The notes under the pieces are model-generated. The model worked only from the letters and a program-made list of their open reading frames with translations. It was not told the DNA's origin and did not search any database. Of a DNA stretch of 24,085 nt, positions 6,401 through 14,920 are shown one piece after another. The position numbers were made by a program, and so were the translations under genes. Numbering within the stretch: position 1 is the stretch's first letter; every line of letters begins with the position of its first letter. The stretch is from an uncultured Pseudomonadota bacterium (GTDB taxonomy: Bacteria > Pseudomonadota > Alphaproteobacteria > RF32 > CAG-239), in contig CABUWG010000029.1 of the NCBI GenBank assembly GCA_902495305.1, positions 1-24,085 on the forward strand, read 5' to 3'.

Positions 6401-7579
6401 ATGAAACACACTATGCTACACATGAAACTAAACTCTGCGGTATCAATCTTTGCTGTTGCCGCTGCTTTTTCGGTTCTTCTTCCCTCCTCCGCTCTTGCCG
6501 GCGTTTGCTTCCTGCCAGACTGTCAGGACGAAGATGTTATGAACGGCGGCGGCGGGAACATGGATATGAATGAAGATACAGCCTTTTGTGAAAGCAAAGG
6601 CTTTACCTACTATGCTTCCGGTAAATGTCCACAGTATTATGCCGTTGTCGGAACTTGTAACCGTGATGACCATTACCTTAAATGCGATGCACAAACCTGG
6701 TGTAAGCAAAACGGATATAACACGACAAAATGTTCTATTCCACAGTATGTAGACCAGCCCTGTCCGAGTTACGGTTCTTTGTATAAAGGCTGTAAGACCG
6801 ACAATGACCGTGCTTGCAAAGAAACCGGTTTTACCAAAACCTGTCCGTCAGGCCAGAAGCTCAAAAAAAACTCCGGACGATGTACTTATGATTCCTCTTA
6901 TGGGACTTGTTGTAAACCTTCCGGTTGTCCGAGTTATACTTCTCTGACCTCTTCGTCCTACGGCACAAACGGAACGGACGGCTGTGAGTATACCTGTTAT
7001 TACACCTGTAACATGAACTGCCCGTCCGGTACCTCAACGTCAAATCCCGGAGGATGTGGCGGTTCAACCCGTAACGGATGTAATACAAAAACTTGTTACT
7101 ATCCATATCAGTCTTGCTGTACGCCGAGTTGTTCTGATACGACAAGTTCTTGTTCCTGCGGTTCTTATACAATCTCTGACGGTTGCGGCGGAACTTGCAG
7201 AAGATGTGAATCCTGTTGTACATCTTCGTCGTCGAACTGGTGTCCGGTTCACTCTACTTGTCACACGAACTGCTGTACAGACGGAACAATTCAATCTTGT
7301 GATCCTCAATGTGGCGGTTCTGGCTGCTCCTCCGGTGGGGATAGCAGCAGTGACAGTACCTGCCCCGTTATGCATACCGGAAATGGCAGCAATTTGGGCG
7401 GAAACTGCGAAAATTACTACTGCTACACCGGTTATGTATTCTGCTGTGACAACATGTCACACCCGATTTGTAACACTTATGCTGAACCTTGTACTTCTGC
7501 TGCCCGCGGTTGTCGTTTTGTAACCAATGTTTACTGCGGCGGTAGTTATAGCGGATATTCAATGTATTTCTGCGGATAA
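6401..7579 (+). CDS. Exported cysteine-rich repeat protein, unknown function
   Basis: A 392-residue protein with a clear signal peptide (hydrophobic IFAVAAAFSVLLPSSALA, cleavage expected after A-L-A near residue 33). About 50 cysteines fall in the roughly 358 mature residues, including many CC pairs. The centre is built of degenerate repeats of about 50-60 residues: CPSYGSL ... CPSG ... GTCCKPS, then CPSYTSL ... CPSG ... SCCTPS, then a Ser-rich variant ending SCCTSS. Between the cysteines it is rich in Ser, Thr, Gly, Tyr and Asn. GGGAGGAG (6386-6393) with a 7-base gap fixes the ATG at 6401. It is probably stabilised by many disulphides or binds metal, at the surface or outside the cell. I do not recognise the family. 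Confidence 0.85.
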   Translation: MKHTMLHMKLNSAVSIFAVAAAFSVLLPSSALAGVCFLPDCQDEDVMNGGGGNMDMNEDTAFCESKGFTYYASGKCPQYYAVVGTCNRDDHYLKCDAQTWCKQNGYNTTKCSIPQYVDQPCPSYGSLYKGCKTDNDRACKETGFTKTCPSGQKLKKNSGRCTYDSSYGTCCKPSGCPSYTSLTSSSYGTNGTDGCEYTCYYTCNMNCPSGTSTSNPGGCGGSTRNGCNTKTCYYPYQSCCTPSCSDTTSSCSCGSYTISDGCGGTCRRCESCCTSSSSNWCPVHSTCHTNCCTDGTIQSCDPQCGGSGCSSGGDSSSDSTCPVMHTGNGSNLGGNCENYYCYTGYVFCCDNMSHPICNTYAEPCTSAARGCRFVTNVYCGGSYSGYSMYFCG

Positions 7580-7606
7580 TTCTTATTTAGGCAGATTGCA
7601 CCGGAC

Positions 7607-7642
7607 AAAAAAACCCCGCCATTTGTAATGACGGGGTTTTTT
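7607..7642. terminator. Bidirectional terminator between convergent genes
   Basis: AACCCCG and CAT pair with ATG and CGGGGTT around TTGTA, with one mismatch (about 7612-7636). A runs flank the left side and T runs the right side. It ends both the cysteine-rich gene and the leftward operon finishing at 7644. Confidence 0.85.
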
Positions 7643-7643
7643 C

Positions 7644-8825
7644 TTATTCATATGCAACAATACCGTAGCTATAATATTCCGGTGTTTGACTGCTGACTAT
7701 GCGCTCAATATTCTTGAAAGTTAAGGTCAAATCTCCAAAACTGACGACGCCGCCGGATGACGGAAGTCTGCCGTAATATAACTGGTAGTCTTTAACATCT
7801 CTCAGGCTCATGCTTATACCGTTGTCAAATTTGACGTTCCAACCGTAGTAAGAATGACCGACTTTGATATTCAGAGCCTTGCATTCTTCCGTTCCTTCAA
7901 TCTCTCCGCTTTCATATTCCGTAGAAAACTCGACATATTCATCGCTGAGGCTGCCGGAATACCATTTGAGAAAACGGTTTAATTCTTTTTCAGAAACGAC
8001 AGGATGTTCCGGATACACTGTTTCAGGTATTTGTACCGGCTCTGTCAGAGGTTCGGTCATGGCTTCCGGCGCTGTTTCTTCCGACCCGAGAGGTTCATCA
8101 TCACCGAGTTCGGCGGCGATTTCTTCATCTTCATAACTTTCTTCAACAACCGGTTCAATGTCTTCCTGAGTTTCTAGAATCGTTTCTTCTTCCGGTTCTG
8201 CCGCAATTTTCTCCTGTTCCGGCACGACCGAATACTCTTCTGCCACCGGCACTAAGTCTGTTTCACCCGTTTCTTCAGCCAAAATATCTTCTTCATTGAC
8301 GGCCGGAGAAAAGCTATCTGTTTCTGCAGCTTCGGCAATTTCTGTTTCGGCCTCTTGCAGCGGCGTTTCGGCATCCGGCCATTCTCCGGCTTCTTCCACC
8401 TCTGTTTCCGGCAACGGCGTATCCAGAAAATCATCAGGATTTGTGCCGTCATCAGATGCTTTATTCCAGTCATCGGCCGGCAGGTTAGATGTGTTTGCGG
8501 CAACATCATCAAGATTGATGTCCGTAGCGGCATCATCCAGTTCAATGTCGGCTTCGTCCTGAGGTTCCGGCACAGGTACGGACGGTTCGGCAATGTTAAT
8601 GTCATCCAGTCCCAGATCCGGATTGTTGACATCATCAAAGCCAAGATCTATCTCGTCTTCTTTTTTTTCGGTCAGAAAACTCGGAAAACCCGCCATGTCG
8701 TCATTATCAACATCAGACAAGTCCAGCTTGTCCATGTCGGTATCTGACAAAGACAGAGCCTCGTCCGAAATGTCGGGCAAGTCGGGCAGGTCTTCTGTTG
8801 CTATGTTGTTTTCTGCATCAGCCAT
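7644..8825 (-). CDS. Highly acidic protein of unknown function, third gene of a two-component operon
   Basis: A 393-residue protein with two parts. Residues 1 to about 280 are low-complexity and strongly acidic, with DL, DD and PE repeats (LPDLPDISDEALSLSDTDMD; then Glu/Pro/Ala-rich), and are likely disordered. Residues about 285-393 look folded (KELNRFLKWYSGSLSDEYVEF ... GWNVKFDNGISMSLRDV ... LTFKNIERIV) and match no family I know. There is no signal peptide or membrane segment. It starts 20 bases after the histidine kinase stop and ends at a terminator, so it is probably the last gene of the pgsA-regulator-kinase operon. Its position suggests an accessory role in that signalling system, but this is inference. 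Confidence 0.8.
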   Translation of the reverse strand: MADAENNIATEDLPDLPDISDEALSLSDTDMDKLDLSDVDNDDMAGFPSFLTEKKEDEIDLGFDDVNNPDLGLDDINIAEPSVPVPEPQDEADIELDDAATDINLDDVAANTSNLPADDWNKASDDGTNPDDFLDTPLPETEVEEAGEWPDAETPLQEAETEIAEAAETDSFSPAVNEEDILAEETGETDLVPVAEEYSVVPEQEKIAAEPEEETILETQEDIEPVVEESYEDEEIAAELGDDEPLGSEETAPEAMTEPLTEPVQIPETVYPEHPVVSEKELNRFLKWYSGSLSDEYVEFSTEYESGEIEGTEECKALNIKVGHSYYGWNVKFDNGISMSLRDVKDYQLYYGRLPSSGGVVSFGDLTLTFKNIERIVSSQTPEYYSYGIVAYE

Positions 8826-8845
8826 GAATCAATCTTTTTCTTTTA

Positions 8846-10204
8846 TTACAACGGAATACTGATCTGAACTTTCAGGCCGCCGAGTTCGCTGTCAGCCAGC
8901 TCAATCGTGCCGCCGTGGGAGGCTATCACGTCTTTGGCAATGGATAAGCCAAGTCCGACACCGCCGGTTTCTTTATTGCGGGACCCTTCCAAACGGTAAA
9001 AAGCTTTGAAGACGTCTTCTCTTTTATCAGCCGGAATACCGGGGCCGTCATCATCAATCGAAACCTCAAGCTTGCGGTCATTACTCTCTAATTTGACCGC
9101 AATGGTTTTGCCATAACGGAAAGCATTGGAGATGACATTGGTCAGAGCCCGTTTCAGCGCCTGTTCGCGTCCCTGAATTGCACTGACCTGATCATTGGTC
9201 GAATAGCGGATCAGCGCTTTTTTGTTGCGGAACTTGTTGATGATGCTCAAAATCATCTCATTGATATCAACAAAAGTCGATTTTTCTCCGCCCTCGCCGC
9301 TGACAAACGACAGGTAGCCGTCCAGCATTTTTTCCATTTCTTCAATATCGGAAAGAAAATCTTTTTTGTCTTCGCCGTCCGGCAGCAGGGCAACCTGCAA
9401 CTTCATGCGGGTCAGAGGCGTGCGCAAGTCATGCGAAACGCCGGCAAGCATTTGCGTCCGTTCGCTGATTTGGCGTTGGATACGTTCCTTCATTTTGATA
9501 AAAGCAAAAGCAGCTTTTCTGACTTCGGAAGACCCATAAGGTTTGAACGTTTTATTGTCAATGCCTTTACCAAAGTCTTCCGCCACCTGAGCCAGTTCGG
9601 CAATGGAGCGCACCTGCACGCGCAAGAACAACACGGCAACCAGAAACAACAGCAGCGACGTAATGACCATCCACAGCACAAACAGGAACATGGACGAGCT
9701 GAAAATCTTTTTCTCGCTGGCCGTAAATTCATAAGTGCGATCCTTGTCTTTGATGACAATCACCATATCATTGGACTTCGGATCCATGTAGAGGTTGACG
9801 TTTTCTTTGGAGAACTGGCGGTCCAGCGCCTTGCGGAAATATTTGGTTGCCATCCGGCGGGTATCGTCACTGTTGTCAATAACGGTATATTTTTCCCCTT
9901 TGTCATAGACTTTCAGGTCAATGTTAAACAATCCGGCGGTTGTTTCCTTAATCTTCTCAATTTCATCGGGATTGTCTTCGACCATTTTTATAACATAAGC
10001 CATATCCGCGGTCAGATTGGACGAAAGCTGGCGTCCGACACGCCACCAGTTGCTGTCAAAAAAGACAAAGATAGAAACGACCTGAACCACAATCAGCGGA
10101 ATAAAAATCAAAAGCATTGTTCTGAAAAACAATGTCTTGGGCAAAAACTTCAACTTCAAATACCGCAAAGCATTTTCTACTTTTTCCGGAAACACCAAAC
10201 GCAT
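8846..10204 (-). CDS. EnvZ-type sensor histidine kinase
   Basis: A 452-residue membrane kinase. TM1 spans about 26-49, a periplasmic sensor loop 50-168, and TM2 about 171-194. Then come a HAMP linker (about 195-248), the phosphoacceptor H-box GVSHDLRTPLTR with His258, and the ATPase domain with N-box NVISNAFRYG (356-365), G1 DDDGPGIP (384-391) and G2 GGVGLGLS (414-421). All catalytic motifs are intact. HDLRTPLTR is typical of EnvZ-like kinases. AGGAG precedes the ATG at 10204. It follows the OmpR-type regulator by 28 bases and is surely its partner. The sensor loop gives no obvious ligand; osmotic or envelope sensing is only an analogy. Confidence 0.95.
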   Translation of the reverse strand: MRLVFPEKVENALRYLKLKFLPKTLFFRTMLLIFIPLIVVQVVSIFVFFDSNWWRVGRQLSSNLTADMAYVIKMVEDNPDEIEKIKETTAGLFNIDLKVYDKGEKYTVIDNSDDTRRMATKYFRKALDRQFSKENVNLYMDPKSNDMVIVIKDKDRTYEFTASEKKIFSSSMFLFVLWMVITSLLLFLVAVLFLRVQVRSIAELAQVAEDFGKGIDNKTFKPYGSSEVRKAAFAFIKMKERIQRQISERTQMLAGVSHDLRTPLTRMKLQVALLPDGEDKKDFLSDIEEMEKMLDGYLSFVSGEGGEKSTFVDINEMILSIINKFRNKKALIRYSTNDQVSAIQGREQALKRALTNVISNAFRYGKTIAVKLESNDRKLEVSIDDDGPGIPADKREDVFKAFYRLEGSRNKETGGVGLGLSIAKDVIASHGGTIELADSELGGLKVQISIPL

Positions 10205-10232
10205 TTATCTTCTCCTACAATAGTCCCGCCGC

Positions 10233-10922
10233 CTATTCGGGCAGCAACATATAACCTTTGCCGCGGACGGTTTGCAAATACCGCGGATTTTTTGAATCTT
10301 TTTCTATTTTTTTACGCAGACGGGTAATCTGGACGTCGATTGAGCGCGGGCTTTGTCCGGCTCCCAAAATCTCGGCCAATTTTTCTCTGGTGAAAATCTG
10401 ACCGGACTTTTGTCCGAGAATACTCAGCATTGACTGCTCAAGCGGCGTGATATGAATAACCTGTCCCTGTTTGCCGACCAGCTCTTTTTTGGTCATGTCG
10501 TAGATGCAGAGGCCAAGGTTCAGCTTTTCTACATTTTCTTTGTTTTCGACCGGCGTCCGGCGCAAAATGCTTTTTATCCTCAGCACAAGTTCCTGCGGCT
10601 CAAAAGGCTTGGGCAGATAGTCATCCGCTCCCTGTTCCAATCCGGCAATCCTGTCGGCGGTTTCGCCCATGGCCGTCAGCATAATCACCGGCACGCTGCT
10701 TTCCTGCCGCAGTCCGGACAGAAATTCCAGCCCGCTTTCATTTGGCATCATGATATCTACGATCAGGAGGTCAAACTTATACGACTTTAACTGGCGGCGG
10801 GCTTCTTCGGCATCTTTGGCTGTCGAAACATAAAAGCCGCCGTCACGCAGAAAGCGCTGCAAAAGCGAGCGCAATCTTTTGTCATCATCAACGACCAATA
10901 TGTGGGCTTTTACGTTCTCCAT
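10233..10922 (-). CDS. OmpR-family response regulator
   Basis: A 229-residue transcription regulator. The receiver domain (about 1-120) has the acidic pair D12-D14, phosphoacceptor D56 in LLIVDIMMP, T83 in MLTA and K105 in LPKPF. The winged-helix DNA-binding domain (about 130-229) contains ITPLEQSML, SPRSIDVQITRLRKKIE and the terminal TVRGKGYML motif of OmpR. It lies between pgsA (21 bases upstream) and the EnvZ-like kinase (28 bases downstream), so the three appear cotranscribed. In alphaproteobacteria such regulators usually control envelope genes; the actual targets cannot be read here. Confidence 0.95.
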   Translation of the reverse strand: MENVKAHILVVDDDKRLRSLLQRFLRDGGFYVSTAKDAEEARRQLKSYKFDLLIVDIMMPNESGLEFLSGLRQESSVPVIMLTAMGETADRIAGLEQGADDYLPKPFEPQELVLRIKSILRRTPVENKENVEKLNLGLCIYDMTKKELVGKQGQVIHITPLEQSMLSILGQKSGQIFTREKLAEILGAGQSPRSIDVQITRLRKKIEKDSKNPRYLQTVRGKGYMLLPE

Positions 10923-10943
10923 ATTTGTGACCGGCTTCCTTTG

Positions 10944-11636
10944 TTATTTGGAGGCTTTGGCCTTGCCGGCTGCTTTTTTGGCAGGCTTTTTCTTTGCCGG
11001 AGCTTTTTTGGCGGCAGCCTTGGGCGCTGCGGCTTTTTTTACCGGCGCCGGCTTTGCGGCTTCAGCCTTTTTTACGGCAATGTTTTTATTTTTGGCTTTG
11101 GCTTCTTTGCGGACGTAGTTCATGCCTTTTTCAAAATACTGATAGCCGGTAATGAAAGTCAGCACGCCGGCAATCCAGAGCAGAATCTCTCCGGGAAGAC
11201 GGAACCAGCCGCCGACCAAAATCATGGACAGAGCGGTCATTTGGAATCCGGTTTTCCATTTTGCCAGACGGGTGACGGGAAGACCGACCTTGACTTCGGC
11301 CAGAAATTCTCTCAGGCCGGACACCAAGACTTCGCGGCAGAGGATAATAACAACCGGAATATAGCTGATTTTATCAACCATGCCGTTTGCAACGATAATC
11401 AGCAGCGCCGAAACAACCAGCAGCTTGTCGGCAATCGGGTCAAACAAGCGGCCGAAAGCGGAAGTTTCGTTGCGGGAACGTGCCAGATATCCGTCAAAAT
11501 AGTCCGTGATTGAGGCAATAATAAACAGCACTGCCGCAAATAAAGACCAGACATAAGTATGGATATAAATGGAAAGAAAGATAACCGGAATGACCACAAT
11601 CCGAGATATCGTTAAAATATTTGGCAAGTTATACAC
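10944..11636 (-). CDS. pgsA: CDP-diacylglycerol-glycerol-3-phosphate phosphatidyltransferase, with a Lys/Ala-rich tail
   Basis: PgsA makes phosphatidylglycerol phosphate from CDP-diacylglycerol and glycerol 3-phosphate in the inner membrane. The CDP-alcohol phosphotransferase motif is complete: D45, D48-G49, A52-R53, G62, D66 and D70. Several hydrophobic helices span about 5-170, and the start MYNLPNILTISRI is typical. The start is GTG at 11636, with GAGGA upstream. Usual PgsA proteins are about 180-200 residues long; this one carries an extra tail (about 178-230) made almost wholly of Lys, Ala and Pro, like histone H1-type tails. uvrC lies just upstream, and the two-component genes follow 21 bases downstream. 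Confidence 0.95.
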   Translation of the reverse strand: MYNLPNILTISRIVVIPVIFLSIYIHTYVWSLFAAVLFIIASITDYFDGYLARSRNETSAFGRLFDPIADKLLVVSALLIIVANGMVDKISYIPVVIILCREVLVSGLREFLAEVKVGLPVTRLAKWKTGFQMTALSMILVGGWFRLPGEILLWIAGVLTFITGYQYFEKGMNYVRKEAKAKNKNIAVKKAEAAKPAPVKKAAAPKAAAKKAPAKKKPAKKAAGKAKASK

Positions 11637-11697
11637 GTCTTTTTTCCTCTATAATTTTATTAAAAATAACCGTTTAAGGTATAGTAATGCAGAATTT

Positions 11698-13503
11698 TCA
11701 ATTGTGAAAGTAATTATATATTTTTTCCGCCGTTTTTTTACTTATTCCGCTTACTTTTTGCAAATCTTTGACACCTGCCTGCGAAATTTCTTCCGCCGAA
11801 CCGAAATAATTAAGCAAATCGCGCTTGCGGGTATGCCCGACTCCTTCAATCTCGTCCAAACGCGATTTGTACATTGACTTGGCGCGTTTTTTGCGGTGTG
11901 TCCCGATGGCAAAACGGTGGGCTTCGTCCCGCAGATTCTGCATATAAAAAGCCAGCGGCGAACGGTACGGCAGCGCGAAACTCTCGCGTCCGAGCATATG
12001 ATAAAACTCTTTGCCGGCATTGCGGTCCGGCCCTTTGGAAATGGCTATTATTGCAATTTCGCTCAGGTCATAGTCTTTCAGAATCTCATGCACGGCATGC
12101 AGCTGCCCAAGGCCGCCGTCCAGCAAAATCACGTCCGGCCGGTTGGCCTCGGTCATTTTGGCAAAGCGTCGCGACAAAACCTCTTTCATCATGCCGAAGT
12201 CATCCTGCATAACGTCTTCATTTTTGATATTAAACGTGCGGTACTGTTTTTTATCAAAGCCGTCCGGCGTGGCAACGACCATGGCGCCGATTGCGTAAGT
12301 TCCCTGATTGTGCGAGTTGTCATAAATCTCTATGCGGCGGGGAAGCCGCTTCAGGCCGAAAACCTCCTGAAATTCTTTGAGATTGTTCATGACAGACATT
12401 TCCATAGCTACTTTTCTTTCCAGCGAGGCCATGGCGTTTTCTGCCACCATCTGAATAATTTTGGCCTTATTGCCTTTAGCGTAGGTCATAATGCGGGTAC
12501 CGAGCGCGCTTTCCATAAAGTCATGGTTTTCCAGCTCATGTGATACGACGATTTCATCTGCCGGAACATGTGTGGAATAAAAGCTCCCCAGAAAGGCCTC
12601 GAGGATTTCCGAATCCGACGCGTCTTCCGTCTGGCGCGGAAAGAACGGCACGTTGCCGCAGTTTTGGCCGCCGCGGATAAAAAAGACCTGAATGCAGATT
12701 AAACCGTTTTTGCGTGCCACGGCCACAAAATCGGCCGAGCCGATATCGGCGTATTCAACAAGATTGCCCTTTTGGACATTTGTCAGCGCCCGAATCCGGT
12801 CCCGCAGAATCAGGGCAGTTTCATAGTCTTCGCGTTCACTGGCTTCGTGCATTTTTTGCGAGAGTTCTTCCTGAATTTTGGTATTGCGCCCTTCCAGAAA
12901 ATCAATGGCAGAATTAACCAGTTTTTTATATTCTTCCTGCGCGATTTTGCCGCAGCAGGGCCCTGAGCATCTTTTTATCTGGTACAACAGGCACGGCCGT
13001 TGGCGCGTGCGGAAAACATTATCCGTGCAAGAGCGCAGCAAAAAAGCTTTTTGTAAAATGTCTACCACATTGTTGACGGCCAGCGCACTGGCAAAAGGCC
13101 CGAAATATTTGTTCTGGTCATCTCTTTTGCCGCGATATTTGCGCAGGCACGGATACTCGGATCCAACGTCAATCATCAGGTGAGGAAAAGTCTTGTCGTC
13201 TTTGAGCAGAATATTATATTTCGGTTCAAGCTTTTTAATCAGCTCGTTTTCCAGCAGCAGCGCCTTGGCCTCGTTTTCAACGATAATAAATTCCATTTTG
13301 CGGATTTGTGAAACCATCCGCTGCAGGCGTATCGGAAGTTTGTCAATATGCGAGTAGGCGACAATTCTTTTTTTGATATTTTTGGCTTTGCCGACGTAAA
13401 GGACTTTTTCATTCTCGCCAATCATCCGGTAGACGCCCGGTTTGTCCGGCGCAATCCTGATGTTTTTGGCCAAAACGGCAAGGCCTTTTTTGATATCTCC
13501 CAA
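11698..13503 (-). CDS. uvrC: Excinuclease ABC subunit C
   Basis: UvrC makes both incisions around a UvrB-bound DNA lesion in nucleotide excision repair. The 601-residue product has the family's usual length. The GIY-YIG nuclease is N-terminal (GVY 23-25, YVGKAKN 36-42, R46, E76). A UVR motif for UvrB binding follows near 205-240. The RNase H-like nuclease is marked by EIYDNSHNQGTYAIG and VILLDGGLGQL, and the C-terminal helix-hairpin-helix pair by IEGVGHTRKRDLLNYFG and VSGISKKTAEKI. The start appears to be TTG at 13503 with AAGGA upstream, since no ATG lies before the essential GVY motif. It is followed by pgsA and preceded by a response regulator, as in the uvrY-uvrC-pgsA order of gammaproteobacteria. 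Confidence 0.97.
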   Translation of the reverse strand: MGDIKKGLAVLAKNIRIAPDKPGVYRMIGENEKVLYVGKAKNIKKRIVAYSHIDKLPIRLQRMVSQIRKMEFIIVENEAKALLLENELIKKLEPKYNILLKDDKTFPHLMIDVGSEYPCLRKYRGKRDDQNKYFGPFASALAVNNVVDILQKAFLLRSCTDNVFRTRQRPCLLYQIKRCSGPCCGKIAQEEYKKLVNSAIDFLEGRNTKIQEELSQKMHEASEREDYETALILRDRIRALTNVQKGNLVEYADIGSADFVAVARKNGLICIQVFFIRGGQNCGNVPFFPRQTEDASDSEILEAFLGSFYSTHVPADEIVVSHELENHDFMESALGTRIMTYAKGNKAKIIQMVAENAMASLERKVAMEMSVMNNLKEFQEVFGLKRLPRRIEIYDNSHNQGTYAIGAMVVATPDGFDKKQYRTFNIKNEDVMQDDFGMMKEVLSRRFAKMTEANRPDVILLDGGLGQLHAVHEILKDYDLSEIAIIAISKGPDRNAGKEFYHMLGRESFALPYRSPLAFYMQNLRDEAHRFAIGTHRKKRAKSMYKSRLDEIEGVGHTRKRDLLNYFGSAEEISQAGVKDLQKVSGISKKTAEKIYNYFHN

Positions 13504-13590
13504 GATTGTTTTTCCTTATATTCTGTTCATCTTTTTATTATATTTAACTCTTTTTTATCAGCTGTGCAAGCGGATTTCCGCCGGCGGAAA

Positions 13591-13626
13591 ACAAAAAACC
13601 TCCCCGTTTTTGACAATGCGGGGAGG
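13591..13626 (-). terminator. Terminator of the NarL/FixJ-type regulator gene
   Basis: CCTCCCCG (13599-13606) pairs with CGGGGAGG (13619-13626). Read leftward it ends in six T. It stands between the regulator stop (13643) and the uvrC start (13503), so uvrC probably has its own promoter in the AT-rich gap. Confidence 0.85.
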
Positions 13627-13642
13627 CATGAAAAAAAGACAG

Positions 13643-14281
13643 TTAAATCAGCCCCATCTTTTGAGCGATGATGACGGCCTGAGTCCGGTTGGTGGCGCCG
13701 ACTGCCCGCAGCAGCGCGTTGATATGAAGTTTGACCGTGGCTTCCGACACGCCCATTTCATAAGCAATCTGCTTGTTGGACATTCCCTGTGCCACAAGTT
13801 CCAAAACCTGCGACTGGCGGTTGGTCAGTTTTTTGCCGGTTCCGGCCGGTGCGGTATTTTTGGGCAGCCCTGCCGGAGAGGAATTTTGCTCCAACACCGA
13901 AGGCGGCAAATAAGTTCCGCCGTCCATAATCAGTTTTAACGCACCGGTAATCACTTTGGTTTCCGAGCGTTTGGGAATGTAGCCGCATACGCCGTATTCC
14001 AGCGATTTGCGAATGTTCCGGTTGTCTTCGGAGGCCGACATAATCACAAAACGGGCGTCTGACGATTTTTCTCTGATGTCTTTTATCGCCTCTTCCCAGT
14101 TCATGTCCGGCATGTCCAAATCCATAATCACCAGGTCTAATTTCTTTTCGTCATCGGCAATTTTCAGGGCCTGAGAAAAGTTTCCGGCCTGAAAGATAAC
14201 GGCTTGGGGGTCTATCCGCTCAAGATGGACACTAAGCCCGTCTCTGAACAAGGCATGGTCGTCTGCAATAAGTACTTTCAT
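13643..14281 (-). CDS. NarL/FixJ-family response regulator
   Basis: A 212-residue regulator. The receiver domain (1 to about 120) has ADDH (6-9), phosphoacceptor D54 in VIMDLDMP and K104 in YIPKR. The usual MPxxxGxE segment reads MPDMNWEE, lacking the Gly. A short Pro/Ala linker leads to the LuxR-type helix-turn-helix (about 150-212: LTNRQSQVLELVAQGMSNKQ ... SEATVKLHINALLRAVGATN). AGGAG lies 6 bases before the ATG at 14281. No kinase gene is adjacent. Its place upstream of uvrC-pgsA recalls UvrY/GacA of gammaproteobacteria, but a terminator separates it from uvrC, and orthology is not shown. Confidence 0.93.
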   Translation of the reverse strand: MKVLIADDHALFRDGLSVHLERIDPQAVIFQAGNFSQALKIADDEKKLDLVIMDLDMPDMNWEEAIKDIREKSSDARFVIMSASEDNRNIRKSLEYGVCGYIPKRSETKVITGALKLIMDGGTYLPPSVLEQNSSPAGLPKNTAPAGTGKKLTNRQSQVLELVAQGMSNKQIAYEMGVSEATVKLHINALLRAVGATNRTQAVIIAQKMGLI

Positions 14282-14391
14282 CCTAATCTCCTGGTTCTTC
14301 TTCAGCTCTTTGTCAATATATATATAACTTTTACAGCACAGAACGCAGTCAAGTCTATACCAATTTTAGGATTTATATATATCTTAAATTT

Positions 14392-14853
14392 CTAATTTAA
14401 AGGTAGCACAATATATTCTATTCCGGCTTCATCAAACATCTGCTTAGAATAAGATAGTTTGTCGCGCCAGGTATTTGTAGGGGTCGATGAATTTATTTCC
14501 ATCTCATTGGTCACGACAACCCTGATGCCCGACTGGATGATTGCCCTTGCGCAGTCTGTGCAGGGCGGATGCGTTGCATACATAATGCAGCCTTTCAATG
14601 ACGTTCCGGTCAGGCAGGCATTGTAAATAGCGTTTCTTTCAGCATGTTCAAAAAAGTCATATTTCGTCGGGCGTTCCATGCGTTCGGGCTTGTTGTCATC
14701 AACGCCGCGAACCAGTCCGTTATAGCCGGTTGCCCGAATCTCGCGATCCGGCCCGACAACAATCGCACCCGTTTTCGTCGAAGGGTCTTTTGACCAGGTT
14801 GCAACCAAACGGGCAACCTCCATAAAGCGTTTATGCCATTTGTCTGAAAACAT
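14392..14853 (-). CDS. Deoxycytidylate deaminase-like enzyme (dCMP to dUMP)
   Basis: A 153-residue zinc-dependent deaminase. The family converts dCMP to dUMP, supplying thymidylate synthase. Zinc and catalytic motifs are present: HAE (H70 and E72 in FFEHAERNAI) and PPCTDC (C98, C101). The N-terminal WHKRFMEVARLVATWSKDPS and the GYNG loop are typical of dCMP deaminase/ComEB proteins. The frame is open further upstream, but AAGGAGG abuts the ATG at 14859 and lies 6 bases before the ATG at 14853, so 14853 is preferred. It probably acts in the cytoplasm as a multimer. It is leftward, upstream of the NarL/FixJ-type regulator, with a gap of about 110 bases. Confidence 0.9.
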   Translation of the reverse strand: MFSDKWHKRFMEVARLVATWSKDPSTKTGAIVVGPDREIRATGYNGLVRGVDDNKPERMERPTKYDFFEHAERNAIYNACLTGTSLKGCIMYATHPPCTDCARAIIQSGIRVVVTNEMEINSSTPTNTWRDKLSYSKQMFDEAGIEYIVLPLN

Positions 14854-14920
14854 TTTCATCCTCCTTTTGAGATACAACTCTAGTTTTAATATATTTTTTT
14901 GTAACAGACAATACTTATTT

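Noticed and set aside
9431..10327. 298-residue frame antisense to the histidine kinase
   Set aside because: The kinase has all its motifs on the other strand; the shadow protein is rich in His, Gln and Asn, without any domain.
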